Part shown: piece after piece, positions 18,618-26,899 of the stretch
How positions within the stretch are numbered: the stretch's first letter is position 1
How the letters are laid out: each line of letters starts with the position of its first letter
Origin: Bin55 sp965203735
Lineage (GTDB): Bacteria > Pseudomonadota > Gammaproteobacteria > Pseudomonadales > Azotimanducaceae
Assembly: GCA_965203735.1 (NCBI GenBank)
Contig: OZ241909.1
Span: forward strand, 310,001 to 374,000
Direction: 5' to 3'
Length of the DNA stretch: 64,000 nt
The notes under the pieces: generated by a model
Seen by the model: only the letters and a program-made list of their open reading frames with translations
What the model was told of the DNA's origin: nothing
Database searches by the model: none
Translations under genes and position numbers: made by a program

Positions 18618-18782
18618 TTAGATTTCGATCATCTCGAAGTCTTCTTTGCCAACACCACACTCCGGACAAAAGAAGTCCTCAGGAACGTCGCTCCATTGAG
18701 TGCCAGGAGGAATGTCCTCTTCCTCGCAGCCTACGGCTTCGTCGTATATCCAGCCACAGACGATGCACTGCCACTTTCGCAT
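18618..18782 (-). CDS. Rubredoxin
   Basis: 54 residues. The two iron-binding knuckles are complete: C6-x2-C9 in CIVCGWIYDEAVG and C39-x2-C42 in FFCPECGVGKEDFE, with the usual aromatic core (W4, Y13, W30, F38) and PPGTQWSDVP between. Rubredoxins carry single electrons on an FeCys4 site, for example to alkane hydroxylases or oxygen-reducing enzymes. It sits convergent to recG and divergent from ubiA; in Pseudomonas rubredoxin genes lie in the same neighbourhood. The ribosome binding site is weak (AGAGAAAG, rather far upstream). Confidence 0.94.
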   Translation of the reverse strand: MRKWQCIVCGWIYDEAVGCEEEDIPPGTQWSDVPEDFFCPECGVGKEDFEMIEI

Positions 18783-19019
18783 CCGTGATTACTTTCTCTG
18801 GGTAGGTGATTGGGAGCACGATAGTACCAATTTAGACCCTTTGTTCGTCCTCATGTTTTCAATCGTCGAGGGATTCAGCTTCCCGATCAGGTCCTCCTTT
18901 TTCGCTCCTAAAATAATCGAGTTTTAATAGACTCAAACTAAGATCTCAGCCTTGTGAGCGGTATGCAATTAGAAACATGAATGCATGCTGTATCAACCGT
19001 CAAGACTTAAGGTCTTCGA

Positions 19020-19931
19020 ATGAGTCACGGTATGGAATCTTCATCGCAACGTAGCACAGTGGAAACCGCTAGAGCCTATTGGGAACTCATGCGGTTGGAT
19101 CGCCCTGTGGGATCGTTGCTATTGCTATGGCCGACGCTAGCGGCACTTTGGATTGCAGGGGAAGGAACACCACCGATTCCCATTCTCGTAATCTTTGTTC
19201 TGGGAACGTTTGTAATGCGTGCAGCGGGATGCGTGATCAACGACCTTGCTGATCAAGACTTCGACCCACATGTTGAACGAACGAGGTCCAGACCTCTCGC
19301 CGATGGCCGATTGAAAACCAAGGGCGCACTAATTTGTTTCGCAACTCTTCTTCTCATCGGTTTTTGTCTAGTGCTCTCTCTAAATGTGCTGACTTGGTGG
19401 ATGGCACTGGGCGGAGTCTTGATCTCGGCAATTTATCCGTTTATGAAACGGTTCACACATCTACCACAATTAATCCTCGGAGTAGCATTTAGCTGGGGCA
19501 TTTTGATGGCGGGAACAGCGATTTCGAATGCTGTCTCGCTACCGATTTTCTGCTTCTTCGCAATGAGCTTTGTATGGATTGTGGCTTACGACACACAGTA
19601 CGCCATGGTGGATCGGGAAGATGATCTCAAAATCGGGTTGAAGTCCACGGCAATTCTTCTTGGTCGGTTGGATCGGTACGTGATTGCAGCGCTTCAGTTG
19701 TCTGTGTTGGCACTACTTCTGGTGCTCGGAGCAATCGCAAATCTGAACGTTCTGTTCTCGTTCTCAACTGCGGTCGTAGCATGCTTGTTTGTATATCAGT
19801 CATGTCTGACATGGTCGCGCAAGCGTGAGAACTGTTTCCGGGCTTTCAAGAACAATGCAACGGTCGGACTGGTTCTGTTCACTGGCATCGTTCTGAACTA
19901 TGCAGTTGCTGTGCCAGGGCACCAATTGTGA
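19020..19931 (+). CDS. ubiA: 4-hydroxybenzoate polyprenyltransferase
   Basis: 303 residues with about eight membrane helices. UbiA attaches the polyprenyl tail to 4-hydroxybenzoate in ubiquinone synthesis. The first Asp-rich motif is NDLADQDFDPHVERTRSRPLADGR and the second is YDTQYAMVDREDD; both bind prenyl diphosphate through magnesium. The start at 19020 puts 22 residues before LMRLDRPVGSLLLLWPTL. The TRAP small permease begins almost at its stop codon, so the three genes may be co-transcribed. Confidence 0.96.
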   Translation: MSHGMESSSQRSTVETARAYWELMRLDRPVGSLLLLWPTLAALWIAGEGTPPIPILVIFVLGTFVMRAAGCVINDLADQDFDPHVERTRSRPLADGRLKTKGALICFATLLLIGFCLVLSLNVLTWWMALGGVLISAIYPFMKRFTHLPQLILGVAFSWGILMAGTAISNAVSLPIFCFFAMSFVWIVAYDTQYAMVDREDDLKIGLKSTAILLGRLDRYVIAALQLSVLALLLVLGAIANLNVLFSFSTAVVACLFVYQSCLTWSRKRENCFRAFKNNATVGLVLFTGIVLNYAVAVPGHQL

Positions 19932-19932
19932 C

Positions 19933-20424
19933 GTGAAAGTCCTATTGGAAAACGTAGTTGAATGGATTGGCAAATGCGTTGCGTGGCTAGTGCTCTTGAT
20001 GGCATTCGTCACCGTAGTCGTTGTAGCGCGCCGTTACATCTTCCAAGCCGGAGGAGAGATCTACCTGCAGGAATCCGTAATTTACATGCACTCTCTGATG
20101 TTCATGTTCGGTCTTTCCTATGCGATGAAACATGACGGACACGTGAGAGTCGACCTGTTCTACAGCGGTTTCAGTCCCAGATCAAAAGCGCTCGTAGACA
20201 TCGCCGGCCACGTCCTCTTTCTCATTCCAACGTGCCTGGTAATCGCAGTATTCAGCCTCGAATATGTCGCAGCTTCCTGGAGGGTTCTTGAAGGATCGCG
20301 GGAAGTGGGAGGAATTCCTGGAGTCTATCTCTTGAAAACCGTTATTCCCCTCACAGCGATTCTCCTAGTTCTTCAATCCACGCTTGAGATAACCCGGCGC
20401 GTCGGCGATTTGCGCAAGAAATGA
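19933..20424 (+). CDS. dctQ: TRAP transporter small permease (DctQ type)
   Basis: 163 residues from a GTG at 19933, right behind the ubiA stop; the open frame extends back into ubiA but that would add residues unlike the family. Four membrane helices are visible, with the conserved QESVIYMHSLMFMFGLSYAMKHDGHVRVDLFY region. DctQ partners DctM in importing organic acids or similar solutes with a sodium gradient. The stop overlaps the start of dctM by 4 bases. Confidence 0.9.
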   Translation: MKVLLENVVEWIGKCVAWLVLLMAFVTVVVVARRYIFQAGGEIYLQESVIYMHSLMFMFGLSYAMKHDGHVRVDLFYSGFSPRSKALVDIAGHVLFLIPTCLVIAVFSLEYVAASWRVLEGSREVGGIPGVYLLKTVIPLTAILLVLQSTLEITRRVGDLRKK

Positions 20425-21782
20425 TTGAGCTCATTCCGCTCCTAATGTTCGCGGCGGTTTTCGTCGCGTTGTTATCAGGGTACACCGTTGCATTGACACT
20501 CGCCGGAGTGGCATTGCTCTTTGCGTTCGTCGGAATAGTGTTTGGCGTGTTCGATCCGAAGGATCTCGGATTTCTGCCGTCGCGGATTTTCTCGCTGATG
20601 ACAAATCAAACCCTCTTGGCTGTTCCTCTTTTCATTTTGATGGGAGTAACTCTTGAGCGCACCAACATCGCTCAGTCGTTGTTGAAGTCCATGTCTCAGC
20701 TCGCAGGGAGAACCCGAGGTGGACTTGGACTCGCTGTCGTGCTCGTGGGAATGCTAATGGCTGCAAGCACGGGAATCGTTGGGGCAACAGTTGTCACGAT
20801 GGGTTTGCTCTCATTGCCAGCCATGATTCGACAAGGGTACGACCACGGGCTTGCTACAGGAACAATTTCGGCGACGGGAACTTTGGGGCAGATCATTCCC
20901 CCTTCGATAGCTCTCGTCCTCGTCGGAGATGTACTTGGCAACGCGTACCAGCAAGCTCAGTTGGGACAAGGTGTTTTCTCTCCAAAGACAGTTTCCGTGG
21001 GAGACCTATTTGCTGGCGCACTATTTCCAGGATTGGTTCTCGTCGTCTTCTACTGTGCCTATGTTCTGCTTCGCGGAAACCTTCAACCCTCTAGTGCACC
21101 GCCCTCAACGGACGAAGAAAAACCCGAACTACGCGTGCTAATTTCAAGCTTAATTCCTCCCATCGTTCTCATTGTCGCAGTGCTGGGAGCAATCTTGATG
21201 GGGGTCGCGACGCCCACAGAAGCTTCTGGCGTCGGGGCAGTCGGTGCATTGGCAATGGCCGTCGTCTACCGAGCGATCAATCTCAAGGTGCTGCAGGAAA
21301 TCGTTCTCTCAACCATGAAGACCACTTCTATGGTCTTCTTCATATTGATTGGAGCATCGGTTTTTTCGCTTGTGTTTCGTGGCTATGGCGGCGACGATCT
21401 TGTACATGGCTTGTTTCTCAGTCTGCCCGGTGGTGTTGTCGGTGCAATGGCTGTTGTTATGGTCGCGATCTTCTTATTGGGATTCGTGTTGGATTTCATT
21501 GAAATCACGTACGTGGTCTTGCCAATTGTGGGACCCATACTGCTTTCGATGGGTGTGGATCCTGTTTGGCTAGGAGTAATGGTGGCCGTGAATCTTCAGA
21601 CCTCTTTTCTCACTCCGCCGTTTGGATTCGCTCTCTTCTACTTGCGTGGTGTAGCACCACCGGAGATTAGCACGGCAGACATGTACCGAGGTGTGATTCC
21701 GTTTATTGCACTGCAGTTGCTATTGCTGCTTCTGCTTGTGCTTTTCCCGCAACTGGCAACGTGGCTACCCCGCGCACTTTAG
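20421..21782 (+). CDS. dctM: TRAP transporter large permease (DctM type)
   Basis: 453 residues, about 12 membrane helices. Family motifs: LAVPLFILMGVTLERTNIAQSLL, the GTLGQIIPPSIALVLVGDVLGN hairpin with its paired prolines, MGVATPTEASGVGAVGAL and LGFVLDFIEITYVVLPIVGPIL. It is the transport channel of a TRAP uptake system. It overlaps dctQ by 4 bases. The binding-protein gene (21802-22905) lies on the opposite strand and converges with dctM, with only 19 bases between the two ends. Confidence 0.95.
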   Translation: MIELIPLLMFAAVFVALLSGYTVALTLAGVALLFAFVGIVFGVFDPKDLGFLPSRIFSLMTNQTLLAVPLFILMGVTLERTNIAQSLLKSMSQLAGRTRGGLGLAVVLVGMLMAASTGIVGATVVTMGLLSLPAMIRQGYDHGLATGTISATGTLGQIIPPSIALVLVGDVLGNAYQQAQLGQGVFSPKTVSVGDLFAGALFPGLVLVVFYCAYVLLRGNLQPSSAPPSTDEEKPELRVLISSLIPPIVLIVAVLGAILMGVATPTEASGVGAVGALAMAVVYRAINLKVLQEIVLSTMKTTSMVFFILIGASVFSLVFRGYGGDDLVHGLFLSLPGGVVGAMAVVMVAIFLLGFVLDFIEITYVVLPIVGPILLSMGVDPVWLGVMVAVNLQTSFLTPPFGFALFYLRGVAPPEISTADMYRGVIPFIALQLLLLLLLVLFPQLATWLPRAL

Positions 21783-21801
21783 CGGAGACGGGTTACAGGC
21801 T

Positions 21802-22905
21802 TCAATCCCCCTCGGCGTCCCGAGCCTGAAAGTAGGCGTACTCCGAAATATCGCTCCACGACTGGATCTCGCGTTGGAAATTTCGATAGGACTCGACGAT
21901 GCGCTGCGAGAGTTCATCGGTGCCTGCAACTTCGTCTATGACTTCATCCGACAGTTCTCTCAGTCGCTGCAGAACGTCTGCAGGCAGTTTTCTCAGTTCA
22001 ACCCCATGCTCTTCGACCAGAGACCTTAGAGACGAGAAGTTCCGCGCATTGAACTCATCGACCATGTCCTGATTAATGGCACGAGCGGTTGTCTCAACCA
22101 TGCGTTGTAAGTGGACCGGAAGACTTTCAAACGCATCCTTATTAACAATCAGTTCAATGGCAGCGCTCGGCTCATGCCAACCAGGGTAGTAGTAATACTT
22201 TGCGACTTCGTGAAGCCCCAACGTTTGATCGTTCAGAGGACCCACCCATTCCGTTGCGTCAATGACTCCAGTCTGCAATGACGTAAAAATCTCTCCTCCA
22301 GGCAAGTAAACAGGCGCTGCACCCGCCCTATTCATGACTTCCGCCCCCAGTCCAGGAATTCTCATTTTCAATCCCTTGAGATCCTCGAGCGAATTGATTT
22401 CCTTGTTGAACCATCCTGCCATTTGCACTCCAGAATTTCCGGCGGCCATCGGAATGAGATTGAAGGGCTCATAGAGTTCTCGCCACAGCTCCAACCCGCC
22501 GCCAAAGTGAAGCCACGCATTCATTTCTTGAGCATTCATTCCAAACGGCAGTGTGGTGAATACAGCAGCCACAGGGGCTTTCCCAACCCAGTAGTAAGCA
22601 GCTCCATGCCCCATTTCCGCTGTTCCAGCCGACACTGCATCGAAGACTTCCGTAGCTCCCGTTAGTTCACCGGCTCCATAAACTTTGATCTTCAATTGTC
22701 CCGCTGACATTTCGTCGATGAGTACAGCCAATCGTTCCGGGGCAGTTCCTAGTGCTGGCAAGTTCTTGGGCCATGTTGTTATGAGCTTCCATTCGAAAGT
22801 CTCTACCGTTGTTGCAACGGAAGTATCTTCGTCGGTCCCCGTATCGGTGGTACAACCTCCCATAGCCAAGGCCAGAAATGCAAAAGCAACTAAAGTGTGT
22901 TTCAT
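21802..22905 (-). CDS. dctP: TRAP transporter substrate-binding lipoprotein (DctP type)
   Basis: 367 residues from the ATG at 22905, 7 bases after GGGAGTG. It starts MKHTLVAFAFLALAMGGCTT, with a lipobox-like GGC, so it is probably a membrane-anchored binding protein rather than free. The DctP fold follows: WKLITTWPKNLPALGTAPERLA, the GMNAQEMNAWLHFGGGLELW region, and LKGLKMRIPGLGAEVMNRAG with the substrate-carboxylate Arg. The style (EFKLITTWPKN..., DATEWVGPLND) is that of the family branch often linked to keto-acid or lactate-type ligands. Its ATG overlaps the uvrD stop, so it is probably translated with uvrD. Confidence 0.92.
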   Translation of the reverse strand: MKHTLVAFAFLALAMGGCTTDTGTDEDTSVATTVETFEWKLITTWPKNLPALGTAPERLAVLIDEMSAGQLKIKVYGAGELTGATEVFDAVSAGTAEMGHGAAYYWVGKAPVAAVFTTLPFGMNAQEMNAWLHFGGGLELWRELYEPFNLIPMAAGNSGVQMAGWFNKEINSLEDLKGLKMRIPGLGAEVMNRAGAAPVYLPGGEIFTSLQTGVIDATEWVGPLNDQTLGLHEVAKYYYYPGWHEPSAAIELIVNKDAFESLPVHLQRMVETTARAINQDMVDEFNARNFSSLRSLVEEHGVELRKLPADVLQRLRELSDEVIDEVAGTDELSQRIVESYRNFQREIQSWSDISEYAYFQARDAEGD

Positions 22906-25181
22906 GGTTTCACTCCCACCTGCAAATGTGGCGTCTCGGCGACCAGCCACTTACGGCCACTTTCCGAAAACTCGATCTCCAACACGAGGCTTTCCTTCCG
23001 TCCACGTGTATTCACTATCGTACCTGTACCAAATCGGCTATGACTCACTTCACTCCCAATTTGCCACTTGGTGTGGTTGGGTTCCACAGGGTCTTGCACC
23101 ATTGAAGGTAAGTCTGAGCGACTGGTATTGCTGGTGCTCCGATCTGCAGAAAATCCTTGCGACGCAGTTCGCCAGTGAGGACTTGCCGACCTGCGGACGT
23201 ACGAAACGTCTTGCTTCGGTAGCTCTTTCAGGAATCGTGAAGGAATGCAACGCATGAGTCGCTGACCAAATCGTGTGCGTGAGGAAGCATGCGTTAAGTA
23301 CAGTAGTCGCATAGATCGAGTAATTCCGACATACGCTAGCCGTCGTTCTTCTTCCTCGACGGTGAAGTCGCCGTTTGCGTCGTTGTGAGGAAAGAGGTCC
23401 TCCTCGAGTCCAACAATAATGACAACCGGAAACTCCAGTCCTTTTGCGGAGTGCACGGTCATCATGTTGATCGCGTCATGGGTTGTCGCTTGGTATTCGC
23501 CCGCATCCAGCATCGCTTGATCAAGAAATTCCCGTAGTTTCTCGCTCACATTCTGCTCCAGATTGTCTTCCTCGCCCTCAGCCGGAAGATGGGTCGGACC
23601 GGCAAATTGCGCACAGGCTGAGACTAGCTCTTCGAGGTTTTCCCGCCGTGCACGACCTGTCTCCCCAGATTCCTTTCCGTGGTAGTCCCACAATCCGGAA
23701 TCGACAACTGCGATTCGTGCAATCTCCTCCAATGTCTTTCCTCGAGCCGTATCTTTCAAAGACTCGATTAGCTCGACGAACCGTTGCAGTGCAAGTCTTG
23801 CTCTACCTTTCAAATCGCCATTCATTACAAGCCGCTGCGTCGCATCCCAGAGTGAGGTGTTGCTCTCTTCTGACGCTGCCCGCACAAGCTCAAGCGTTTT
23901 CGCTCCAATTCCACGAGGCGGTGTATTCACGACACGTTCATACGCTATATCTGATTGTGAGTCATGGATAAGCTTCATATAGCCGACCGCATCACGAATT
24001 TCCATTCGGTCGTAGAACCGAGTTCCACCGTAGATTCGGTAGGGAACATTTCGTTGACTAAACTCCTGCTCCAGAACGCGAGACTGTGAGTTATTTCGAT
24101 ACAAAATCCCTATGTCGTTGGGACCGAAATCTCCATCGTTCATCCATTGTTGGCACTTGTCCACCACATAACGAGCTTCTTCGAATTCCGAATGTGCGGA
24201 AAATATGCGAATGGGATCGCCTCTTCCAGCGTCAGTCCAAAGGGTCTTATCAAGTCGCTGTCCGTTGTGCTTAATGAGAGCGTTGGCGGCGTTGAGAATG
24301 GTTTGGGTAGAGCGATAGTTTTGTTCAAGGCGGATGACCCTGACATCTTGAAACTGCTTTTCAAACTCCAAGATATTCGCAAGGCGGGCTCCCCGCCAAC
24401 CATAGATCGACTGATCGTCGTCGCCAACGGCCATAACGAAGTTGTCCTTGCCCGCCAACATTTGAATCCACGCGAACTGTATGCCATTGGTATCCTGAAA
24501 CTCGTCAACCAAGATGTATCGGAAACGTTGGCGATATTGAGCTAGCAACTCTTTATTCTCAAGCCAGAGTTCGTGTGATCGTAAGAGCAACTCGGCAAAA
24601 TCGACCAGTCCTGCGGCATTTGTGAGCTCTTGGTACCTAACATAGAGGTCCAGATGAATCTGCCTAACCCGCGAGTTTTCAACAAAGACATGCCGAGGCC
24701 GCTGGCCGTCCTCTTTCCATTTGTTGATCGAATTAACAACATCCTTTGCCGGATACTGATCTGGGTCTAGATCCGCCTCCTTGACAAGTCGCTTTACGAG
24801 CCGCAGTTGATCGGCTGCATCAATGACTTCGAACGAGCGAGGTAGTCCAGCCTCTTTCCAATGAATGCGCAGAAGGCGATTGGCCAATCCGTGAAAGGTT
24901 CCAATCCACATTGCGCCAACCCCAAAATTCAGCAGGTTCTCCGTCCGTGTGCGCATTTCGCTGGCGGCCTTGTTAGTAAACGTTACCGCCAAGACCTCGT
25001 AGGGCGACGCGCCACACCGTTCAATGAGCCATGCGATGCGATGTACCAAAACCCGTGTCTTTCCTGATCCGGCTCCTGCTAGCACGAGCACATTTCCTGG
25101 AGGCGAACTTACCGCATCTTGTTGGGCGGTGTTCAGGCTTTGGAGGATGGGGTCGGAGTTGGTTGAGGGACTATGAGACAA
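22902..25181 (-). CDS. uvrD: ATP-dependent DNA helicase UvrD (helicase II)
   Basis: 759 residues from a TTG at 25181. Superfamily 1A motifs: Q motif and Walker A (LNTAQQDAVSSP, AGAGSGKTRVLVHR), motif II with VDEFQDTN, GDDDQSIYGWRGA, RLEQNYRSTQ, MTVHSAKGLEFPVVIIVGLEEDLFPH and AYVGITRSMRLLYLTHASSR. A C-terminal Tudor-like segment (VSHSRFGTGTIVNTRG) is present. It unwinds DNA 3'-5' in nucleotide excision and mismatch repair. Unusually, its stop overlaps the start of a TRAP binding-protein gene. Confidence 0.97.
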   Translation of the reverse strand: MSHSPSTNSDPILQSLNTAQQDAVSSPPGNVLVLAGAGSGKTRVLVHRIAWLIERCGASPYEVLAVTFTNKAASEMRTRTENLLNFGVGAMWIGTFHGLANRLLRIHWKEAGLPRSFEVIDAADQLRLVKRLVKEADLDPDQYPAKDVVNSINKWKEDGQRPRHVFVENSRVRQIHLDLYVRYQELTNAAGLVDFAELLLRSHELWLENKELLAQYRQRFRYILVDEFQDTNGIQFAWIQMLAGKDNFVMAVGDDDQSIYGWRGARLANILEFEKQFQDVRVIRLEQNYRSTQTILNAANALIKHNGQRLDKTLWTDAGRGDPIRIFSAHSEFEEARYVVDKCQQWMNDGDFGPNDIGILYRNNSQSRVLEQEFSQRNVPYRIYGGTRFYDRMEIRDAVGYMKLIHDSQSDIAYERVVNTPPRGIGAKTLELVRAASEESNTSLWDATQRLVMNGDLKGRARLALQRFVELIESLKDTARGKTLEEIARIAVVDSGLWDYHGKESGETGRARRENLEELVSACAQFAGPTHLPAEGEEDNLEQNVSEKLREFLDQAMLDAGEYQATTHDAINMMTVHSAKGLEFPVVIIVGLEEDLFPHNDANGDFTVEEEERRLAYVGITRSMRLLYLTHASSRTRFGQRLMRCIPSRFLKELPKQDVSYVRRSASPHWRTASQGFSADRSTSNTSRSDLPSMVQDPVEPNHTKWQIGSEVSHSRFGTGTIVNTRGRKESLVLEIEFSESGRKWLVAETPHLQVGVKP

Positions 25182-25495
25182 GACTAAACTGGGGATACGA
25201 ACAGTGTTTTCTAATCAAGATTAGCTTTTAAACCTAGTGTAACAAATTGCTTCTACGGCAATTGACCGGTTTCGCGGTACTCTGAGCCAGTTTAAGCTTA
25301 GCTTCAAGAACGTAACTCGACTGCTACTTGCTTTGGTCACTTTGGACGCTTTCAATGGGAGTCGAAACACTTTGCACTTCCCAAATTTGATTAATTATAT
25401 CATTTATTAGACGGAGTATCTATGGTCAGATTGAACAATGGCAAAAAGACTCTTCAACCACTCTTTGTCGCAAACCGAGCCTGGTTCGTCCATTA
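25182..25495. other. AT-rich intergenic region between uvrD and the DUF5131 gene
   Basis: About 314 bases without a supported gene. It includes an AT-rich stretch (TTTGATTAATTATATCATTTATTAGA near 25385-25411 in overlapping parts) and a small inverted repeat (CTAATC-AA-GATTAG, 25212-25225) followed by CTTTTAA. These may be promoter or weak terminator elements for the uvrD unit, but no element can be assigned with confidence. Confidence 0.4.
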
Positions 25496-26323
25496 TCAAG
25501 CTGCGAAACCAGCTGGAAATTCGTTCCACTCTCGTCCCTGTAGCATCCGCCCGCTAATCTTTCGTGGATATCTACCCAATGGTGTAGAAAAGCCTTGCAT
25601 AAAGGTTCGTCTGGGAATCTGTTTTTCCGCGGAATCAATCGGTGCCCAATTCCCCCACTGTTTGAAGTGGAAAGGCGTATTGAACTTCAAGCACTGATCT
25701 CGAAGATGGTAAAACCAATCCGGCTCTGTCGGTCTTGCATGGTGACCACTCTCCCCACCTGCTATAACCCACCCAATCTCGGAAGAACTCAACCATTTTG
25801 CTATGTCAATTTGACCCAACAAGGGTTCGCATGAGAGAAACCGATTTTCCGTCGGAAGATCCACAAGGGAAGGGATTCGTTTGTCCGTCCATTTCTGATC
25901 CTCCACGGTTGTGCCAATCCATACATTGGAAGGCCACTCCTCCCACGGAACGAGTCGTTTGACCAAATGAGGACGTTTCGTCAACAGCAACCAAATGAGA
26001 TATGGCGTGGACTCGATTAGCTTCCATAGCTTGTCTCTCTCGTGTGACAACCCTCTCTTCCACTCAAAGACATCCGCCATTGATGCACAGAAAACCCGTT
26101 CCTTTCTACCCGCTTTGGCCGCGTGTTCGTTCCATTTCAAGGGCAAACGCCAGTTGGTATCACTTAGGAATCGGCGGCTCGTGCGATAAGACCAAATATT
26201 CATGCCAAGTCTTCTGGAAAAGGCCTCGGCATAACAGTTTTCGCATGCCGGAGAAACTTTGGTACATCCCCACCATGGATTGAAAGTATGGTCGGTCCAT
26301 TCAATTTCCGACCTGTATCCCAT
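25496..26323 (-). CDS. DUF5131 (phage Gp37/Gp68-type) family protein
   Basis: 275 residues. The start MGYRSEIEWTDHTFNPWWGC and the Cys set in GCTKVSPACENCYAEAFSRR (C-x7-C-x2-C) are the family's signature; later motifs are FCASMADVFEW, LLLTKRPHLV, VWIGTTVEDQKW, RFLSCEPLLG and WVIAGGESGHHARP. The Cys cluster and fold resemble radical-SAM enzymes of the spore-photoproduct-lyase group, but the activity is not established. The family is common in phages and mobile islands, often beside a three-Cys-motif partner (TcmP); none is found here. Likely acquired. Confidence 0.9.
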   Translation of the reverse strand: MGYRSEIEWTDHTFNPWWGCTKVSPACENCYAEAFSRRLGMNIWSYRTSRRFLSDTNWRLPLKWNEHAAKAGRKERVFCASMADVFEWKRGLSHERDKLWKLIESTPYLIWLLLTKRPHLVKRLVPWEEWPSNVWIGTTVEDQKWTDKRIPSLVDLPTENRFLSCEPLLGQIDIAKWLSSSEIGWVIAGGESGHHARPTEPDWFYHLRDQCLKFNTPFHFKQWGNWAPIDSAEKQIPRRTFMQGFSTPLGRYPRKISGRMLQGREWNEFPAGFAA

Positions 26324-26411
26324 GCAATCAGTCTTTCACTATTTAGGGGCTATTCTCATTCACACTTCTGTCCTAACTGGAAGGCACCAACGTGTGCTGA
26401 GTCATGTATTG

Positions 26412-26684
26412 TTAGGCTGCGCCTTTGGGGTCGCTCATCGACCACTTCATCAGCAAAAAGAATACACGAATCCCCACTTCCGTGAGGATCATCCACGATA
26501 CCATCCATGTCAAAAGTATCGATCCTGCAACGAGAAAGGTATCGGACTCGTTCTTAATACAGTCGAATCTTGGAATGGCATCCAGAAAACTAATCAATCC
26601 GAGGACCAATCCACCCATCACGAATGAAATACTCCGAGCATTGACAATCCCTATCTTCCTGTAAGACTCTGAATCAACTCTCAC
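26412..26684 (-). CDS. Small two-helix membrane protein
   Basis: 90 residues from a GTG at 26684, 9 bases after AGGAG. Two membrane helices (ISFVMGGLVLGLISFLDAI and FLVAGSILLTWMVSWMILTEVGIRVFFLL) are separated by a polar segment (PRFDCIKNESDT). No family is recognised. It lies 88 bases upstream of the DUF5131 gene on the same strand and could be co-transcribed with it. The good ribosome binding site supports a real gene. Confidence 0.55.
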   Translation of the reverse strand: MRVDSESYRKIGIVNARSISFVMGGLVLGLISFLDAIPRFDCIKNESDTFLVAGSILLTWMVSWMILTEVGIRVFFLLMKWSMSDPKGAA

Positions 26685-26899
26685 TAACTTGTCTCCTGTG
26701 TAGCGTCACTCTTGACTTTTCCGAAGCATCGGGGTGCACTCGTACGGTACGCTGATTTTCCAAAGAAACACTTGTATATCATTCTATTCGCTACTTTAAC
26801 CAGTGGCATCGGCACCCACGTGATACAAGAACCCAAGACAAAAAATCGCACAGTCTCGAGGGGTGCCTCAGTTTGTAGAGCTATGACTGAGTAACGAGA

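Noticed and set aside
26712..26894. Plus-strand 60-residue frame before glmS
   Set aside because: Starts at TTG without a ribosome binding site and has no membrane or domain pattern that would support it.
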